Shown here: positions 46,084 through 56,651 of the stretch, piece after piece | How the letters are laid out: each line of letters opens with the position of its first letter | Numbering within the stretch: position 1 is the first letter of the stretch | Source: Pseudophaeobacter leonis | GTDB taxonomy: Bacteria > Pseudomonadota > Alphaproteobacteria > Rhodobacterales > Rhodobacteraceae | Direction: 5' to 3' | Length of the DNA stretch: 64,000 bases | Assembly: GCF_002087335.1 (NCBI RefSeq) | Contig: NZ_MWVJ01000113.1 | Span: forward strand, 38,903-102,902 | Program-made: the position numbers and the translations under genes | Notes under the pieces: generated by a model | What the model saw: only the letters and a program-made list of their open reading frames with translations | Database searches by the model: none | Told to the model about the DNA's origin: nothing

Positions 46084-47327
46084 CCCAAGCCTTCTCCGCT
46101 TTCCTGACCCGGAGCCTCTCCACAACGGCCGTGGCCGCGACGCTGGCCTTTGCCCTGTCTTCGACGGCGACGCCGCTGGCAGCCCAGGGGTTGTTTTCGC
46201 CGGCCGTGACCGTCGATAGTGCCGCGATCACCAATTACGAGCTGCAACAGCGCGCCCTGTTCATGGGCGTCCTGCGCACCCCCGGCAACCCAGAGGTTAT
46301 GGCGCGCGAAGAGCTGATCAAGGATCGTCTCAAGCTTGCAGCCCTGGCCAAAGTCGGGATCAACCCAAGCGATGAAGACATCACCACCGGCATGACCGAG
46401 CTTGCCGGGCGCGCCAACCTGTCGCTCAATGAATTTCTGACGGTGCTCAAGCAAAACGGCATCGAGCCTGAAACAGTCCGCGATTTCACCCGGGTTGGCC
46501 TTGGCTGGCGCGAGTATGTGAGCGCACGGTTTCTGGCACGGGCCCGGCCAACCGAATCCGAAATTGACCGCGCTATGGGTCAGGCAGGCTCTGGCGGGGT
46601 GCAGGTTCTGCTATCCGAGCTGATCGTGCCCATCAATGAACAAAACGTCGAACAGGTACAGCAGCTTACCGATCAGGTGGGACAGCTGCGCAGCTATGAT
46701 GCTTTTTCTGCGGCAGCAACACAGTACTCTGCCTCTGACAGCCGCACCCAGGGCGGGCGGCTGGCCTGGATGAACCTGACAAAGCTGCCGCCACAGTTGC
46801 AGCCCGTTGTCCTGGCGCTGGATCCCGGTGAGATCACCGAGCCGCTGCCGCTGCAGGGGGCCGTGGCCATGTTCCAGATGCGGGGCGTGCGCGAAGTCAC
46901 CGGCAGCAGCCAGCGGTTTGCCGCGATTGAATATGCGTCCTATTACATCCCCGGTGGCCGCAGTGCCGAGGCTCTGGCCGAAGGGCGCCGCATCGCCAGC
47001 ACGCTGGACAGCTGTGATGATCTGTATGGGCTGGCCAAGGGGCAGGACCAAGCGGTTCTTGACCGCAAGAGCCTGGTGCCCGCCGAGATCCCGCAGGATA
47101 TCGCGATTGAGCTGGCCAAACTGGATCCGAATGAGACCTCCCTCACCCTGACACGCAATCAGGGCCAGACCCTGATGCTGCTGATGCTCTGTGGGCGGAC
47201 TGCCGAGCTGGGCGAAGGCGAGAGTCGGGAAACAGTGGCCAATGCCCTGACGCAGCAGCGTCTTGCCTCCTTTTCGGACAGCTACCTCGAACAACTGCGG
47301 GCCGACGCCCAAATCATCGAAAAATGA
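46068..47327 (+). CDS. surA: SurA-like periplasmic chaperone / parvulin peptidyl-prolyl isomerase
   Basis: 419 residues with a long N-terminal signal sequence (ends TPLAAQG). SurA N-terminal helical domain (VDSAAITNYELQQRALFM; EELIKDRLKLAALAKVGI) and a degenerate parvulin domain (VLLSELIVPINEQNVEQVQQLTDQV...ASDSRTQGGRLAWMNLTKLP). It helps fold outer-membrane proteins such as LptD, the gene just upstream. Stop overlaps pdxA start (ATGA). Confidence 0.88.
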   Translation: MQTILTQAFSAFLTRSLSTTAVAATLAFALSSTATPLAAQGLFSPAVTVDSAAITNYELQQRALFMGVLRTPGNPEVMAREELIKDRLKLAALAKVGINPSDEDITTGMTELAGRANLSLNEFLTVLKQNGIEPETVRDFTRVGLGWREYVSARFLARARPTESEIDRAMGQAGSGGVQVLLSELIVPINEQNVEQVQQLTDQVGQLRSYDAFSAAATQYSASDSRTQGGRLAWMNLTKLPPQLQPVVLALDPGEITEPLPLQGAVAMFQMRGVREVTGSSQRFAAIEYASYYIPGGRSAEALAEGRRIASTLDSCDDLYGLAKGQDQAVLDRKSLVPAEIPQDIAIELAKLDPNETSLTLTRNQGQTLMLLMLCGRTAELGEGESRETVANALTQQRLASFSDSYLEQLRADAQIIEK

Positions 47328-48321
47328 CCTCTGTCGTCCGGCCCATTGCCCTCAGCTGTGGAGAGCCCGCCGGGATCGGACCAGAAATTGCCGCTAAGGC
47401 ATGGCAGCTCTTGAAAGAGAGCTGCCCGTTTTTTTGGATCGGTGACCCGCGTCATCTGCGGCGGGGCTGCCAACGGCCCTGATCAAACCCCCGACAGAGG
47501 TGCAGCAGCTCTGCGCGCGCGCCCTGCCGGTTTTGCCGCTGGAGTTTGCTGGCAACACAGTAAAAGGCAGCGCCGATCCCGCCAATGCCCCCGGAGTTAT
47601 CAAAGCAATTACGCGCGGTGTGGAGTTGGTGAAATCCGGGCAGGCTTCGGCGATCTGTACCGCTCCGATCCACAAGAAAGCGCTGATTGACGGCGCACAG
47701 TTTGCCTTTCCGGGACATACCGAGTTCCTCGCGCATCTGGCAGGAAAATCCCGCGTGGTGATGATGCTGGCCAGCCCGGCATTGCGCGTGGTGCCCGCCA
47801 CCATCCATATTCCGCTGGCCGATGTGCCGCGTGTTCTGACGCCGGAATTGCTCACAGAGGTCATCGAGATCACGGCTGAGGGTCTGCGCCGTCAATTTGG
47901 CATCTCGCATCCGCGTATTGCAGTGGCCGGGCTTAATCCGCATGCCGGCGAAGGCGGCGCCATGGGGCAGGAAGAACTGCTCTGGATCAATGATCTTGTC
48001 TCTGGATGGCAGGCTGCGGATCTCACGCTCACCGGGCCGCATCCGGCAGACACCTTGTTTCACGCGGCAGCCCGGGCGCGCTATGATGCCGCCATCTGTA
48101 TGTATCACGACCAGGCGCTGATCCCGATCAAGACGCTGGATTTTGATCATGGTGTCAACGTGACCCTGGGGCTGCCCTTTATCCGCACGTCGCCAGACCA
48201 CGGCACCGCCTTTGATATCGCCGGTGCCGACCGCGCCAACCCTTCCAGCCTGATCGAGGCTTTGAAGCTGGCGCAACGTATGGCGCAGGACACGGCCAAA
48301 AGCGCGGTTTCTGCCCCTTGA
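47324..48321 (+). pseudogene. pdxA: 4-hydroxythreonine-4-phosphate dehydrogenase PdxA, one frameshift
   Basis: About 332 residues when repaired. The N-terminus (MTSVVRPIALSCGEPAGIGPEIAAKAW) starts at ATG 47324 overlapping surA. The frame breaks near 47459; adding one base in CTGC(C)GGCGGG gives HLPAGLPTALIKPP and joins the long second frame. Metal ligands are visible in FPGHTEFLAHL and CMYHDQALIPIK; C-terminal signature LGLPFIRTSPDHGTAFDIAG. It oxidises 4-phosphohydroxy-threonine for pyridoxal phosphate synthesis. The surA-pdxA-rsmA order is conserved in proteobacteria. Confidence 0.9.
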
Positions 48322-48405
48322 CCCAGACCCTCCCGGATCCTATCCCGGCTCAACCTTTTCTTTGACCGGCGCCCCATCTGGTCGCGCGCCCAGGAACACA
48401 ACGAC

Positions 48406-49251
48406 ATGAGCGCCATCGACAGCCTGCCTCCCCTGCGTGAAGTGATCGAGACCCACCAGCTTTTGGCCCGCAAATCCCTGGGCCAGAACTTTCTGCTGGA
48501 CCTGAACCTCACCTCCAAGATCGCCCGCCAGGCAGGCGATCTCACCGAATGCGATGTTCTGGAAATTGGCCCCGGCCCCGGTGGCCTTACCCGCGGCCTG
48601 CTGGCCGAGGGCGCACGCCGCGTGCTGGCAGTGGAAAAAGACAGCCGCTGCATGCCTGCCCTGGCCGAAATCGCCGAGGCCTATCCCGGCCGCCTTGAGC
48701 TGATCAATGGCGACGCGCTGGAGGTCGATGTGCTGGCGCATCTGACCCCGCCTGTACGGGTGGCGGCCAACCTGCCCTATAATGTCGGCACAGAACTGTT
48801 GGTGCGCTGGCTCACGCCAAAAGAATGGCCCCCCTTCTGGCAAAGCCTCACATTGATGTTTCAGCGCGAGGTGGCCGAGCGAATCGTGGCGCAGCCAGGG
48901 AGCAAAGCCTATGGCCGCCTGGCGCTGCTGGCCCAGTGGCGCGCCGAAGCCAATATCGTGCTGTCCCTGCCCCCCGAAGCCTTTAGCCCGCCGCCAAAAG
49001 TCCACAGTGCGGTGGTTCATCTGACCGCACTGGCAGAACCGCGCTTTCCTGCGGATGCGGCCACCCTGTCCCGCGTTGTCGCCGCCGGTTTCAATCAGCG
49101 GCGCAAGATGCTGCGTGCCAGCCTCAAAGGGGTTGCACCGGGGATCGAGGACCATCTCAAGGCTGCAGGCATTGCGCCAACAGAGCGCGCCGAACGGGTC
49201 AGCCTGGAACAATTCTGCGCGCTTGCCCGCAGCAGCAAACCACTGGAGTAG
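48406..49251 (+). CDS. rsmA: 16S rRNA (adenine1518/1519-N6)-dimethyltransferase
   Basis: 281 residues (KsgA). SAM motif [15 protein letters not shown] (~residue 50) and the catalytic loop [17 protein letters not shown] (~residue 121) are intact, with the C-terminal helical domain ([14 protein letters not shown]). It dimethylates two adjacent adenines in helix 45 during small-subunit maturation. It is the last gene of the lptF-to-rsmA run. Confidence 0.96.
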   Translation: MSAIDSLPPLREVIETHQLLARKSLGQNFLLDLNLTSKIARQAGDLTECDVLEIGPGPGGLTRGLLAEGARRVLAVEKDSRCMPALAEIAEAYPGRLELINGDALEVDVLAHLTPPVRVAANLPYNVGTELLVRWLTPKEWPPFWQSLTLMFQREVAERIVAQPGSKAYGRLALLAQWRAEANIVLSLPPEAFSPPPKVHSAVVHLTALAEPRFPADAATLSRVVAAGFNQRRKMLRASLKGVAPGIEDHLKAAGIAPTERAERVSLEQFCALARSSKPLE

Positions 49252-49306
49252 TCTGCGGCGTTTTTACGCCCAAAGCGATCGCTGCGCGTCCCTGCCCCAG
49301 CAGCAC

Positions 49307-49358
49307 AGGCCAATAGTACTGGCCAATTGCACGGACCAATTGCACTGGCCAGTTACAC
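49307..49358. repeat. 13-bp tandem repeat, 4 degenerate copies
   Basis: Units at 49307, 49320, 49333 and 49346 follow TGGCCAATTGCAC with 0-4 changes. It lies between the rsmA stop and the shared terminator hairpin. Confidence 0.75.
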
Positions 49359-49373
49359 AGAGAGCGACACAAA

Positions 49374-49402
49374 AAACCCGGCGTCAAATGGCGCCGGGTT
49401 TT
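49374..49402. terminator. Bidirectional terminator between rsmA and the DUF4167 gene
   Basis: AAACCCGGCG (49374-49383) pairs with CGCCGGGTT (49392-49400), with A and T runs on both sides so that both convergent genes can use it. Confidence 0.85.
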
Positions 49403-49427
49403 CCAGTCTGATCTTTCCCAAAAGCCC

Positions 49428-50228
49428 TTATTCAGCGGCCTCTGGCGCACCTTCGGCTTTTGGCTTTGGCTTCGCGCGCGCGCGCGGGGCGCGCTTGGGT
49501 TTTGCCTCTTTCGGCGCATCTGTTGCATAAGGAGCCCCTGCCGCCTCAGCGGGCAACACGGCGCCGCCCTCTGCGGGCTTCGCTGCGGGTTTACGCGGGC
49601 GGGGTTTACGGGAAACCGGCTTTTTCGCCTGATGCGCGGGCTCCTGGCCGTTGCTTTCAGGGGTTTCAACCAGACCACTTCCCTCGGGGGGTGTTGCGCT
49701 CGTCGCATCGCGTGGGTCAAGCACCTCAGGTTGCGGCGCATTGGCCAGATCCTGTTGCGGTGCCGCATGCGAGGTCTGATGCGGAGACGGCTGAGGCTGT
49801 TCAGAGTGGGACGAGCCCCGCTGCCCTGATGATCCCGCCTGTGAACCTGACTGTGATCCACCCTGTGAAGCGGCCTGATTGGAGGACACCTCACGCTCCT
49901 GACGCTCAGAGCGTTCGCGGTCGCGATCTGCCTGACGTTCGCGGTTTTGCCGTTCCTGATCCTCACGGCGCGCATCGATTTCGCGCTGTGCTTCGTTCAG
50001 CAACCGCAGATAATGCTCAGCGTGCTGCTGGAAGTTTTCCGCAGCCACACGGTCATTGCTCAGCTGCGCATCTCGCGTCAGCTGGTTATATTTATCAATG
50101 ATTTGTTGCGGCGTGCCGCGCACCTTGCCCTCTGGGCCGGAGCTATCGAACGCGCGATTAACAACATTGACCCCATTGGGGCGGTTCCGGTTCGACTTGG
50201 AACGCGAACGTGATTTTGACGATCTCAT
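49428..50228 (-). CDS. DUF4167 protein, low-complexity C-terminus
   Basis: 266 residues from ATG 50228 (MRSSKSRSRSKSNRNRPN). The ~80-residue DUF4167 domain (VVNRAFDSSGPEGKVRGTPQQIIDKYNQLTRDAQLS...NFQQHAEHYLRLLNEAQ) is confined to alphaproteobacteria. The rest is a disordered Gln/Ser and then Lys/Pro/Ala-rich tail. The charge suggests nucleic-acid or ribosome association, but no function is established. Confidence 0.88.
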   Translation of the reverse strand: MRSSKSRSRSKSNRNRPNGVNVVNRAFDSSGPEGKVRGTPQQIIDKYNQLTRDAQLSNDRVAAENFQQHAEHYLRLLNEAQREIDARREDQERQNRERQADRDRERSERQEREVSSNQAASQGGSQSGSQAGSSGQRGSSHSEQPQPSPHQTSHAAPQQDLANAPQPEVLDPRDATSATPPEGSGLVETPESNGQEPAHQAKKPVSRKPRPRKPAAKPAEGGAVLPAEAAGAPYATDAPKEAKPKRAPRARAKPKPKAEGAPEAAE

Positions 50229-50465
50229 ATGCCTAACGTCAGCCTTAATTTCATGTGTCATGGATCCAATTCAGCGCATCCTTGCGCCGGATGATCGACT
50301 ATTTTGGGCTTAATGTCGCTGGGAGGTAGAGAAACCTCGCCTGTCGTGAGCGACCCTTTTGAGTAACCATTTTCTATGCCCCCAGACAAGGGGCACATTT
50401 CATATTTGCCATTTTTTCTTTCAAAAACAAAAATATTTGCCAGAATCTGGCTTCATTTTGATCTT

Positions 50466-51329
50466 TCAGGATAGGGAATGGGCCAAAACAACGCGATCAC
50501 GACCATCAAGGTCCTGCAAAACACGAATGTCTTTCAGTCCCGCCTCCTGCAGCAGCGCGCTCACCGCCTGCCCCTGCGTCGGGCCGATCTCAAGGCACAG
50601 GCGCCCCTGCGGCCGCAAAGGCGCCGCGCCCCCGGCGGCAATTGCGCGATATGCGCTTAGGCCATCTGCACCATCGGTCAGCGCCATGCTCGGCTCATGG
50701 CTGCGCACCTCAGGGGCCAGCCCCTGCATTTCCGCCAGGGCAATATAGGGAGGGTTGGCCGTGATCAGATCAAATTGTCCCGTGACGTTTGAAAACCAGT
50801 CGGATTTCTGAATATCGATGCGGGCCTCGACCCGGTGCAAAACCGCATTGGCACTGGCCTGCAGGCAGGCAGCCTCGCTCAGATCGACGCCCAGCCCCGT
50901 GGCATTTGGCGTCTCTGCCAGCAGGGTTACCAAAATGCAGCCGGAGCCAAGGCCAAGATCCAGAACGCGCTCAAAGGGCTGCGACAGGGCGGCCTCGATC
51001 AGGGTTTCTGTTTCCGGGCGGGGATCCAGCACATCTTTGGACACTTTAAAACGGCGGCCATAAAACTCCCGCTCTCCGATCAGATGTGACACCGGCACCC
51101 GAACCGAGCGCAGGGAGATCAGTTGTTCATAGCGCTCAGCCACCTCCGGCTCCAGATCCTCGGGGGCTATCAGCGTGACGCGACTGGCCTCGATGCGAGC
51201 AGCATGCGCCAGCAGAACACGGGCGTCCCGGGCGGGATCGGCAACACCGGCGGCCCGCAGCCGCGCCGCTGCTGAGGCCATGGCCATTGCCGCAGTCCCC
51301 GCTGGGGGGCTGACAGGGCCCTGGCTCAT
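50466..51329 (-). CDS. prmC: Release factor glutamine methyltransferase PrmC
   Basis: 287 residues. SAM motif [16 protein letters not shown] and the substrate-glutamine motif [10 protein letters not shown] are intact. It methylates the GGQ glutamine of release factors, including PrfA encoded just upstream; the two genes overlap by 4 bp (ATGA). Confidence 0.95.
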   Translation of the reverse strand: MSQGPVSPPAGTAAMAMASAAARLRAAGVADPARDARVLLAHAARIEASRVTLIAPEDLEPEVAERYEQLISLRSVRVPVSHLIGEREFYGRRFKVSKDVLDPRPETETLIEAALSQPFERVLDLGLGSGCILVTLLAETPNATGLGVDLSEAACLQASANAVLHRVEARIDIQKSDWFSNVTGQFDLITANPPYIALAEMQGLAPEVRSHEPSMALTDGADGLSAYRAIAAGGAAPLRPQGRLCLEIGPTQGQAVSALLQEAGLKDIRVLQDLDGRDRVVLAHSLS

Positions 51330-52381
51330 TGTCCCATCTCGGCCAACAGCCGGGCCTGGTTGTCCGCAGTCAGCGCGTCGATGGTCTCATCCAGATCGCC
51401 TTGCAGAATTTGATCCAGCTTATAGAGCGTCAGGTTTATCCGGTGATCCGACATCCTGCCCTGCGGAAAGTTGTAAGTGCGGATGCGTTCCGAGCGATCC
51501 CCAGAGCCCACCTGACTGGCGCGATCAGCCGAGCGCTCGCCATCAATGCGCTGACGTTCAAGATCATACAGCCGGCTGCGCAGAACCTGCATGGCGATTT
51601 CTCGGTTGCGGTGCTGCGATTTCTCAGCACTGACCACCATGACCCCGGTGGGAATATGGGTGATGCGCACCGCCGAATCTGTGGTGTTCACGTGCTGGCC
51701 ACCAGCGCCTGAGGCGCGCATGGTATCAATGCGAATATCTGAGGGGTCGATCTTGATATCCACGTCCTGCGCTTCGGGAAGAACCGCCACGGTGGCGGCC
51801 GATGTGTGAATACGCCCGCCGCTCTCGGTGACGGGAACCCGCTGCACCCGGTGCACACCGCTCTCATATTTCATGCGGGCAAAGACGTTGTCGCCCTTGA
51901 TATGGGCGACCACTTCCTTGATGCCGCCAAGCTCGGTTGCCTGCTCTTCGATGATCTCGAATTTCCAGCCGCGCGCCTCGGCATAGCGCTGATACATCCG
52001 CAACAGATCACCAGCAAACAAAGCCGCCTCATCGCCACCGGTGCCGGGGCGGATCTCAAGAATTGCGGGACGGGTATCAGCGGCATCCTTGGGCAAAAGC
52101 GCCAGTTGCAGCGCCTGTTCAGCCTCTGGTAAAGCCGCCTTCAAGGCCGGGATTTCTTCCTCTGCCAGCTCTTTCATATCCGGGTCCGCCAGCAGCGCCT
52201 CGGCTTCCGCAAGGTCGCGCAACAACTGCCTGTAGGCGCTGATCTGGTCAGCGACAGGTTTGATCTCGGAATATTCCCGCGCCAGATCGGCGATCTCACC
52301 ACCGCTTACCCCCTCAGCCATTGCAGCTTCAAGATACTGGAAACGCTGCAGGATCTGTTCTAACCGCTCTTCGGGGATCAT
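51326..52381 (-). CDS. prfA: Peptide chain release factor 1
   Basis: 351 residues. GGQ motif in [19 protein letters not shown], and the RF1 anticodon-like PxT motif lies in domain 2 ([16 protein letters not shown]). Terminates translation at UAA and UAG. Complete and undisturbed, which argues against UAG being used as a sense codon in this organism (see lptD). Confidence 0.97.
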   Translation of the reverse strand: MIPEERLEQILQRFQYLEAAMAEGVSGGEIADLAREYSEIKPVADQISAYRQLLRDLAEAEALLADPDMKELAEEEIPALKAALPEAEQALQLALLPKDAADTRPAILEIRPGTGGDEAALFAGDLLRMYQRYAEARGWKFEIIEEQATELGGIKEVVAHIKGDNVFARMKYESGVHRVQRVPVTESGGRIHTSAATVAVLPEAQDVDIKIDPSDIRIDTMRASGAGGQHVNTTDSAVRITHIPTGVMVVSAEKSQHRNREIAMQVLRSRLYDLERQRIDGERSADRASQVGSGDRSERIRTYNFPQGRMSDHRINLTLYKLDQILQGDLDETIDALTADNQARLLAEMGQ

Positions 52382-52453
52382 CAGTGCCTCATCGGTTTTA
52401 GGGTGTCACTCTGCCGCTTTGGCAGCTCATTGCGTCTGTGATATGCTAGCTCT

Positions 52454-52771
52454 ATGCAACATGCCAGAGTCCTTAGACAAGCCAGAGCCCTTATCACATT
52501 CGTGTTGGTCGCCACAGCCAGCAGTACGGGCTGGACTGCCCTGGCCGATGTGGTCGGCCCTGGCGGTAAGGTGATTGATTGCTACTGCACCGACAAAACC
52601 GGCACACGGGTCGAGCTGGGAGAGCTGCGCTGCCTGGACGTTGATGGGCGACAGTTCATGGCACAGTGCCAAATGTCGCTCAACGTGCCGATGTGGCGCG
52701 AGGTGCAGGCGAATTGCCTGTCAGCCAGCCTTGACCTCACAGAGGCCCCACTGCAACTCCCTGCGCTCTGA
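52454..52771 (+). CDS. Small secreted cysteine-containing hypothetical protein
   Basis: 105 residues with a signal peptide (ALITFVLVATASSTGWTALA, cleavage before DVV). The mature ~75 residues hold five cysteines (DCYCTDK, ELRCLDV, AQCQMS, QANCLSA), so disulfides are likely in the periplasm. Family not recognised. Divergent from prfA. Confidence 0.65.
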   Translation: MQHARVLRQARALITFVLVATASSTGWTALADVVGPGGKVIDCYCTDKTGTRVELGELRCLDVDGRQFMAQCQMSLNVPMWREVQANCLSASLDLTEAPLQLPAL

Positions 52772-52884
52772 CGCCCCCCCATCTCCCCGCAGATCTCTGG
52801 CGAGCGTACTTTAGGTGACGTGAACAGTGGTCAGACCTGGAGGCCAATGCCAGCCATTGCGCCTGTGGCTCAGGCACGCAGGCA

Positions 52885-53307
52885 TTATTCAGGCGCTTTG
52901 GGCATCTGCGACAGCCAGCGGTCAATACGCGCCTTGTTGACGCCAAGATCAGAGCGGCCAAAGCGCAGCCGCGCATAGACCTTTAGCAGATCGCCATCCT
53001 GACGCGCAGTGGTGTAGTCGGGAAAGCCAACCACCTTGGTCCGGGTCACATAGGTCGCCATGCCATCCTCAACGGAGCCGGCCAGCAGCTTGGTACGCGG
53101 CGCGGAGGTGGCAATCTGGTCAACCTGGCGCAGCGCCTCCGGCCCCGCGCGCACAACTTTGAACACGCCGCCGCGGAACGCTTTGTCCTCGGACAGTTCT
53201 GGCTGGGTGTTCCAGTCAAAGGGATCCACAGGCGCCAGTCTGATAAAGCCAACAACAACAACACATGCGGCCAGCAGGACCCAAACAAAAACCATGACTT
53301 TCCCCAT
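52885..53307 (-). CDS. DUF1499 family protein
   Basis: 140 residues with one N-terminal membrane anchor (VMVFVWVLLAACVVVVGFI). The remaining domain (ATYVTRTKVVGFPDYTTARQDG...LKVYARLRFGRSDLGVNKARI) matches DUF1499, which has no established function. It lies 62 bp upstream of the end of the first agmatinase, same strand. Confidence 0.82.
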   Translation of the reverse strand: MGKVMVFVWVLLAACVVVVGFIRLAPVDPFDWNTQPELSEDKAFRGGVFKVVRAGPEALRQVDQIATSAPRTKLLAGSVEDGMATYVTRTKVVGFPDYTTARQDGDLLKVYARLRFGRSDLGVNKARIDRWLSQMPKAPE

Positions 53308-53369
53308 TTTTGATCTGCCCTCTGCCTGCTCAGATGGGGCCAGCCTGCCGGATGCCCCCTAACATGAGC

Positions 53370-54313
53370 TTAGCGTGACTTAACGCCGGGAAGAACGCAC
53401 AACATCTCATATAGTAAATCAGCCGCAGTCAGGGCGGTGTTGCCTGAGGTGTCATAAGGCGGAGACACCTCGACGAGATCACATCCGACGATATTCAGCC
53501 CCTTCATGCACGGATCAACTCCAGCGCCTGCGGTGTGGTAAGCCCGCCAATCTCTGCCGTGCCAGTACCGGGCGCATAGGCTGGGTCCAGACTGTCGATA
53601 TCATAGGAAATATAGACCGGCCGGTTGCCGATATCGCGGCGGATTTCAGCGCCCATATTGTGCAGAGACCGTCCCCAGAGTTCCTGTGCAGGGAAATGCT
53701 GAAAGCCCCAGCCCTGGGCCTCGGTGAAATCATCAGCCCCGTAGCCGGTGCCGCGAATGCCAACCTGATAGGTCTTGTCGGCGACCAGCAGACCCTCTTC
53801 ATAGGCGCGACGAAACACGGTGCCCCGTGTTTCTTTTTCGCCAAACATGTCGTCATTCACATCCGCATGCGCATCCACATGAACCAGTGCGACCGGGCCG
53901 TATTTGGCGGCGATTGCGCGCAGGATCGGCAGGGTGATCGAATGGTCCCCGCCCATCGCCATAGGGATCACGCCACCCGACAGGATCGCCTGATAGCTCT
54001 CCTCGATAATGCGCAGTGATTCCTTGAGCGAAAAGGTGTTGATCGCCAGATCACCAATATCGCCGGCATTCAGGCTGTCAAACGGCGCCGCTCCGGTTGC
54101 CATATTATACGGCCGCAGCATGGCGCTTTCGGACCGGATCTGTTTCGGGCCAAAACGCGTGCCCGAACGCCAGGATGTGCCGATATCCATCGGTATGCCA
54201 AGGGCCACATCCAGCCCCTCAAGGGAGGTTGCCTGCGGCAGGCGCATAAAAGTGTTTGGGCCGGAAAACCGGGCCAGATCATTGCCACTAATCGGTTGAT
54301 TGAACTCAGCCAT
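53370..54313 (-). pseudogene. speB: Agmatinase/ureohydrolase 1, C-terminal frameshift
   Basis: About 315 residues when repaired. Mn-binding motifs of the ureohydrolase family: GGDHSITLP, VHVDAHADVND and [22 protein letters not shown]. The frame breaks near 53509 (a G lost in GG); repaired text is [24 protein letters not shown], with TAA at 53372-53370. It hydrolyses a guanidino compound to urea and an amine; agmatine is the default assignment but guanidinobutyrate or another substrate is possible. It overlaps the second ureohydrolase gene by 8 bp. Confidence 0.88.
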
Positions 54314-55274
54314 TGTCTCTCATATTCCAGCCCAGAAGGCAGATAATTTCCATTGCCACATGCGCGCCTGCAATTGCGGTTGCACCTGTGGTGTCAAAGG
54401 GAGGCGATACCTCCACCACGTCACCGCCCTTGATATTGATACCTTTGATGTCGCGCAAGATGCGAGCGGCCTGCGCTGAGGTGAGCCCGCCCCAGACCGG
54501 TGTGCCGGTTCCGGGTGCGTAGGCCGGGTCCAATCCGTCGATGTCAAAGGTGAGGTAGGTGGGGCGATCTCCCAGGATTGATGTGATGCGCCGCGCGGTC
54601 TCGGCTGCGCCGATTTCATGCACGGTGGCGGCATCAATGATATTGACGCCCAGCGTGTCGTCATTGCTGGTGCGAATGCCGACCTGCACCGAGGTGGCAG
54701 GGTCAACAATACCCGACTTCACCGCCTTATAGAACATGGTGCCGTGATCAACGCGGCTAAAGTCGTCATCCTGCCAGGTATCCGTATGGGCATCAAACTG
54801 CAGAAGCGAAATCGGGCCGTATTTTTCGGCATAGGCCTTGAGGATCGGAAAGCTGATATAGTGGTCACCACCCAGCGTGACCGAGGCCGTGTCCGTGGCC
54901 AGAATGCCGCGAATATGATCACGAAGTGTGTCGGGAAAGGCCGGGATATTGGCATAGTCAAAGGCCAGGTCGCCGTAATCCACGATCGCCAGCTCGCTCA
55001 AGGGGTCATATCCCCAGCCATAGGGGGCGTCGGGGCTTTGCAGAGCTGAGGCCTCGCGGATGGCCCGTGGCCCAAGACGGGTGCCGGGTCGGTTGGTGAC
55101 AGCCTGATCAAAGCGCACGCCGGTGCCGGCAATATCTGCATGTGTCAGGTCTTTACTATAGCGCCGACGCAAAAAGGACATCGCACCGCCAAAGGTATTT
55201 TCAAAACTGTGCCCCGTAAGATCCTTTCGCGTGAAGGCGTGATCGACCTGCGTTTTTGCGTCTTCCAGTGCCAT
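54306..55274 (-). CDS. Agmatinase/ureohydrolase 2
   Basis: 322 residues from ATG 55274 (MALEDAKTQVDHAF). Complete ureohydrolase: [57 protein letters not shown]. Similar in fold to but clearly diverged from its downstream neighbour, so the pair may act on different guanidino compounds or form a mixed oligomer. Transcribed leftward, ~150 bp from the M20 amidohydrolase gene. Confidence 0.9.
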   Translation of the reverse strand: MALEDAKTQVDHAFTRKDLTGHSFENTFGGAMSFLRRRYSKDLTHADIAGTGVRFDQAVTNRPGTRLGPRAIREASALQSPDAPYGWGYDPLSELAIVDYGDLAFDYANIPAFPDTLRDHIRGILATDTASVTLGGDHYISFPILKAYAEKYGPISLLQFDAHTDTWQDDDFSRVDHGTMFYKAVKSGIVDPATSVQVGIRTSNDDTLGVNIIDAATVHEIGAAETARRITSILGDRPTYLTFDIDGLDPAYAPGTGTPVWGGLTSAQAARILRDIKGINIKGGDVVEVSPPFDTTGATAIAGAHVAMEIICLLGWNMRDNG

Positions 55275-55424
55275 GCTAGCCTCTTTCCCTTTTGCCCAAG
55301 CCGCGCTTGTATCAACGCCCGGCTTTACATGTGTGGCGGCCCATCGCCGGGCCACCAATCTGACAATATGATCATATTATTGCCGCAGGGAATAGACCCT
55401 ACTGAGGCCTCTTGTCACCTTCCT

Positions 55425-56588
55425 TTAGGCCAGCGGCTGCGCCCGTTCCACGAGGCGGGCAAAAAACGAGGCACCAATGGGAGAGATGTCATCGTTGAAA
55501 TTGTATTTTGGGTGATGCAGCCCGGCGCTCTCGCCCTGCCCCAAAAACAGATAGGCACCGGGACGCGCGTTCAGCATATAAGAGAAATCTTCGGCGCCCA
55601 TTTCACGCCCGCCATCTGCCTCAACATTTTCTGGTCCCGAAATCTCACCCGCCACATCAACCGCAAACCCAGATTCTCTGCGTCATTGATGGTTGCAGGA
55701 TAGCCCGATCTCATAGTCAAGATTTGCGGTGACGCCATAGCTGGCCGCCTGCCCCGCTATGATCTCTTGCATCCGGCGCATCACCATGGCCTGCACCTCA
55801 GGATTAAAGGTGCGCACCGTGCCGTTGATATAGGCGGTCTCCGGGATCACATTGTCCCCCGTGCCGGTGTGGATCTGCGTCACCGGGACCACCAGATCTT
55901 CGAGCGTGTGGTGGTTGCGGCTGATGATGGTCTGGATCGCCTGGGCAATGCCACAGGCGGCCATCACCGGATCACGGGTCGCATGCGGCATCGCGCCATG
56001 CCCGCCAACCCCCTGAATATGAATGTGAAACGTATCCACAGCCGCCATCAATGCCCCCGGAGAGGTCAAAAAGGCGCCAACCGGCAGGCCCGGTGAGTTG
56101 TGCAGCGCATAGACCTGCGAGAGATCAAACTGCTCCATGATCCCCTCTTCGACCATGATGCGCGCACCACCTATCGCCTCTTCGGCGGGCTGAAAGATCA
56201 ACGCCACCCGACCCGAGAAATTGCGCGTCTCTGCCAGGTATTTCGCCGCCCCCAGCAACATTGTGGTGTGGCCGTCATGGCCGCAGGCATGCATGTTCCC
56301 CGCATGTTGCGAGGCATAGTCGACGCCGGTTTCTTCGGGAATTGGCAGCGCATCCATATCGGCGCGCAGCCCTATGGTTGGCCCCTCGGCCTGCCCGTTG
56401 ATGATCGCAACCATGCCGCTGGTGGCAATGCCTTCGTGCAGCTCATCAACACCCATCTCGCGCAGGCGCTCCGCCACATAGGCGGATGTCTTGGGCAGAT
56501 CGAGCGCCAGTTCGGGGATTTGGTGCAGATGCTGACGCCAGGTCTTCATCTCGGTGGCGTAATCAGTAATGCGGTTCACAACCGGCAT
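55425..56588 (-). pseudogene. M20-family amidohydrolase (hippurate hydrolase-like), two frameshifts
   Basis: About 387 residues when repaired, from ATG 56588 (MPVVNRITDYATEMKTWRQHLHQIPELALD). Metal ligands: HACGHDGHT, FQPAEEAIGGAR, HNSPGLPVG and the late HHPKYNFND. The frame breaks near 55694 (one extra G; repaired LDYEIGYPATINDAENLG) and near 55667 (one base lost; repaired FAVDVAGEISGPENV). It removes an acyl group from an N-acyl amino acid or related amide. It lies upstream of the two ureohydrolases on the same strand, which hints at a shared route. Confidence 0.85.
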
Positions 56589-56651
56589 GGGGTGGACTCC
56601 TGTATCAGACTCGGGATTGATGCATCTGACACTGGAACAAGAGCCGCTGCA

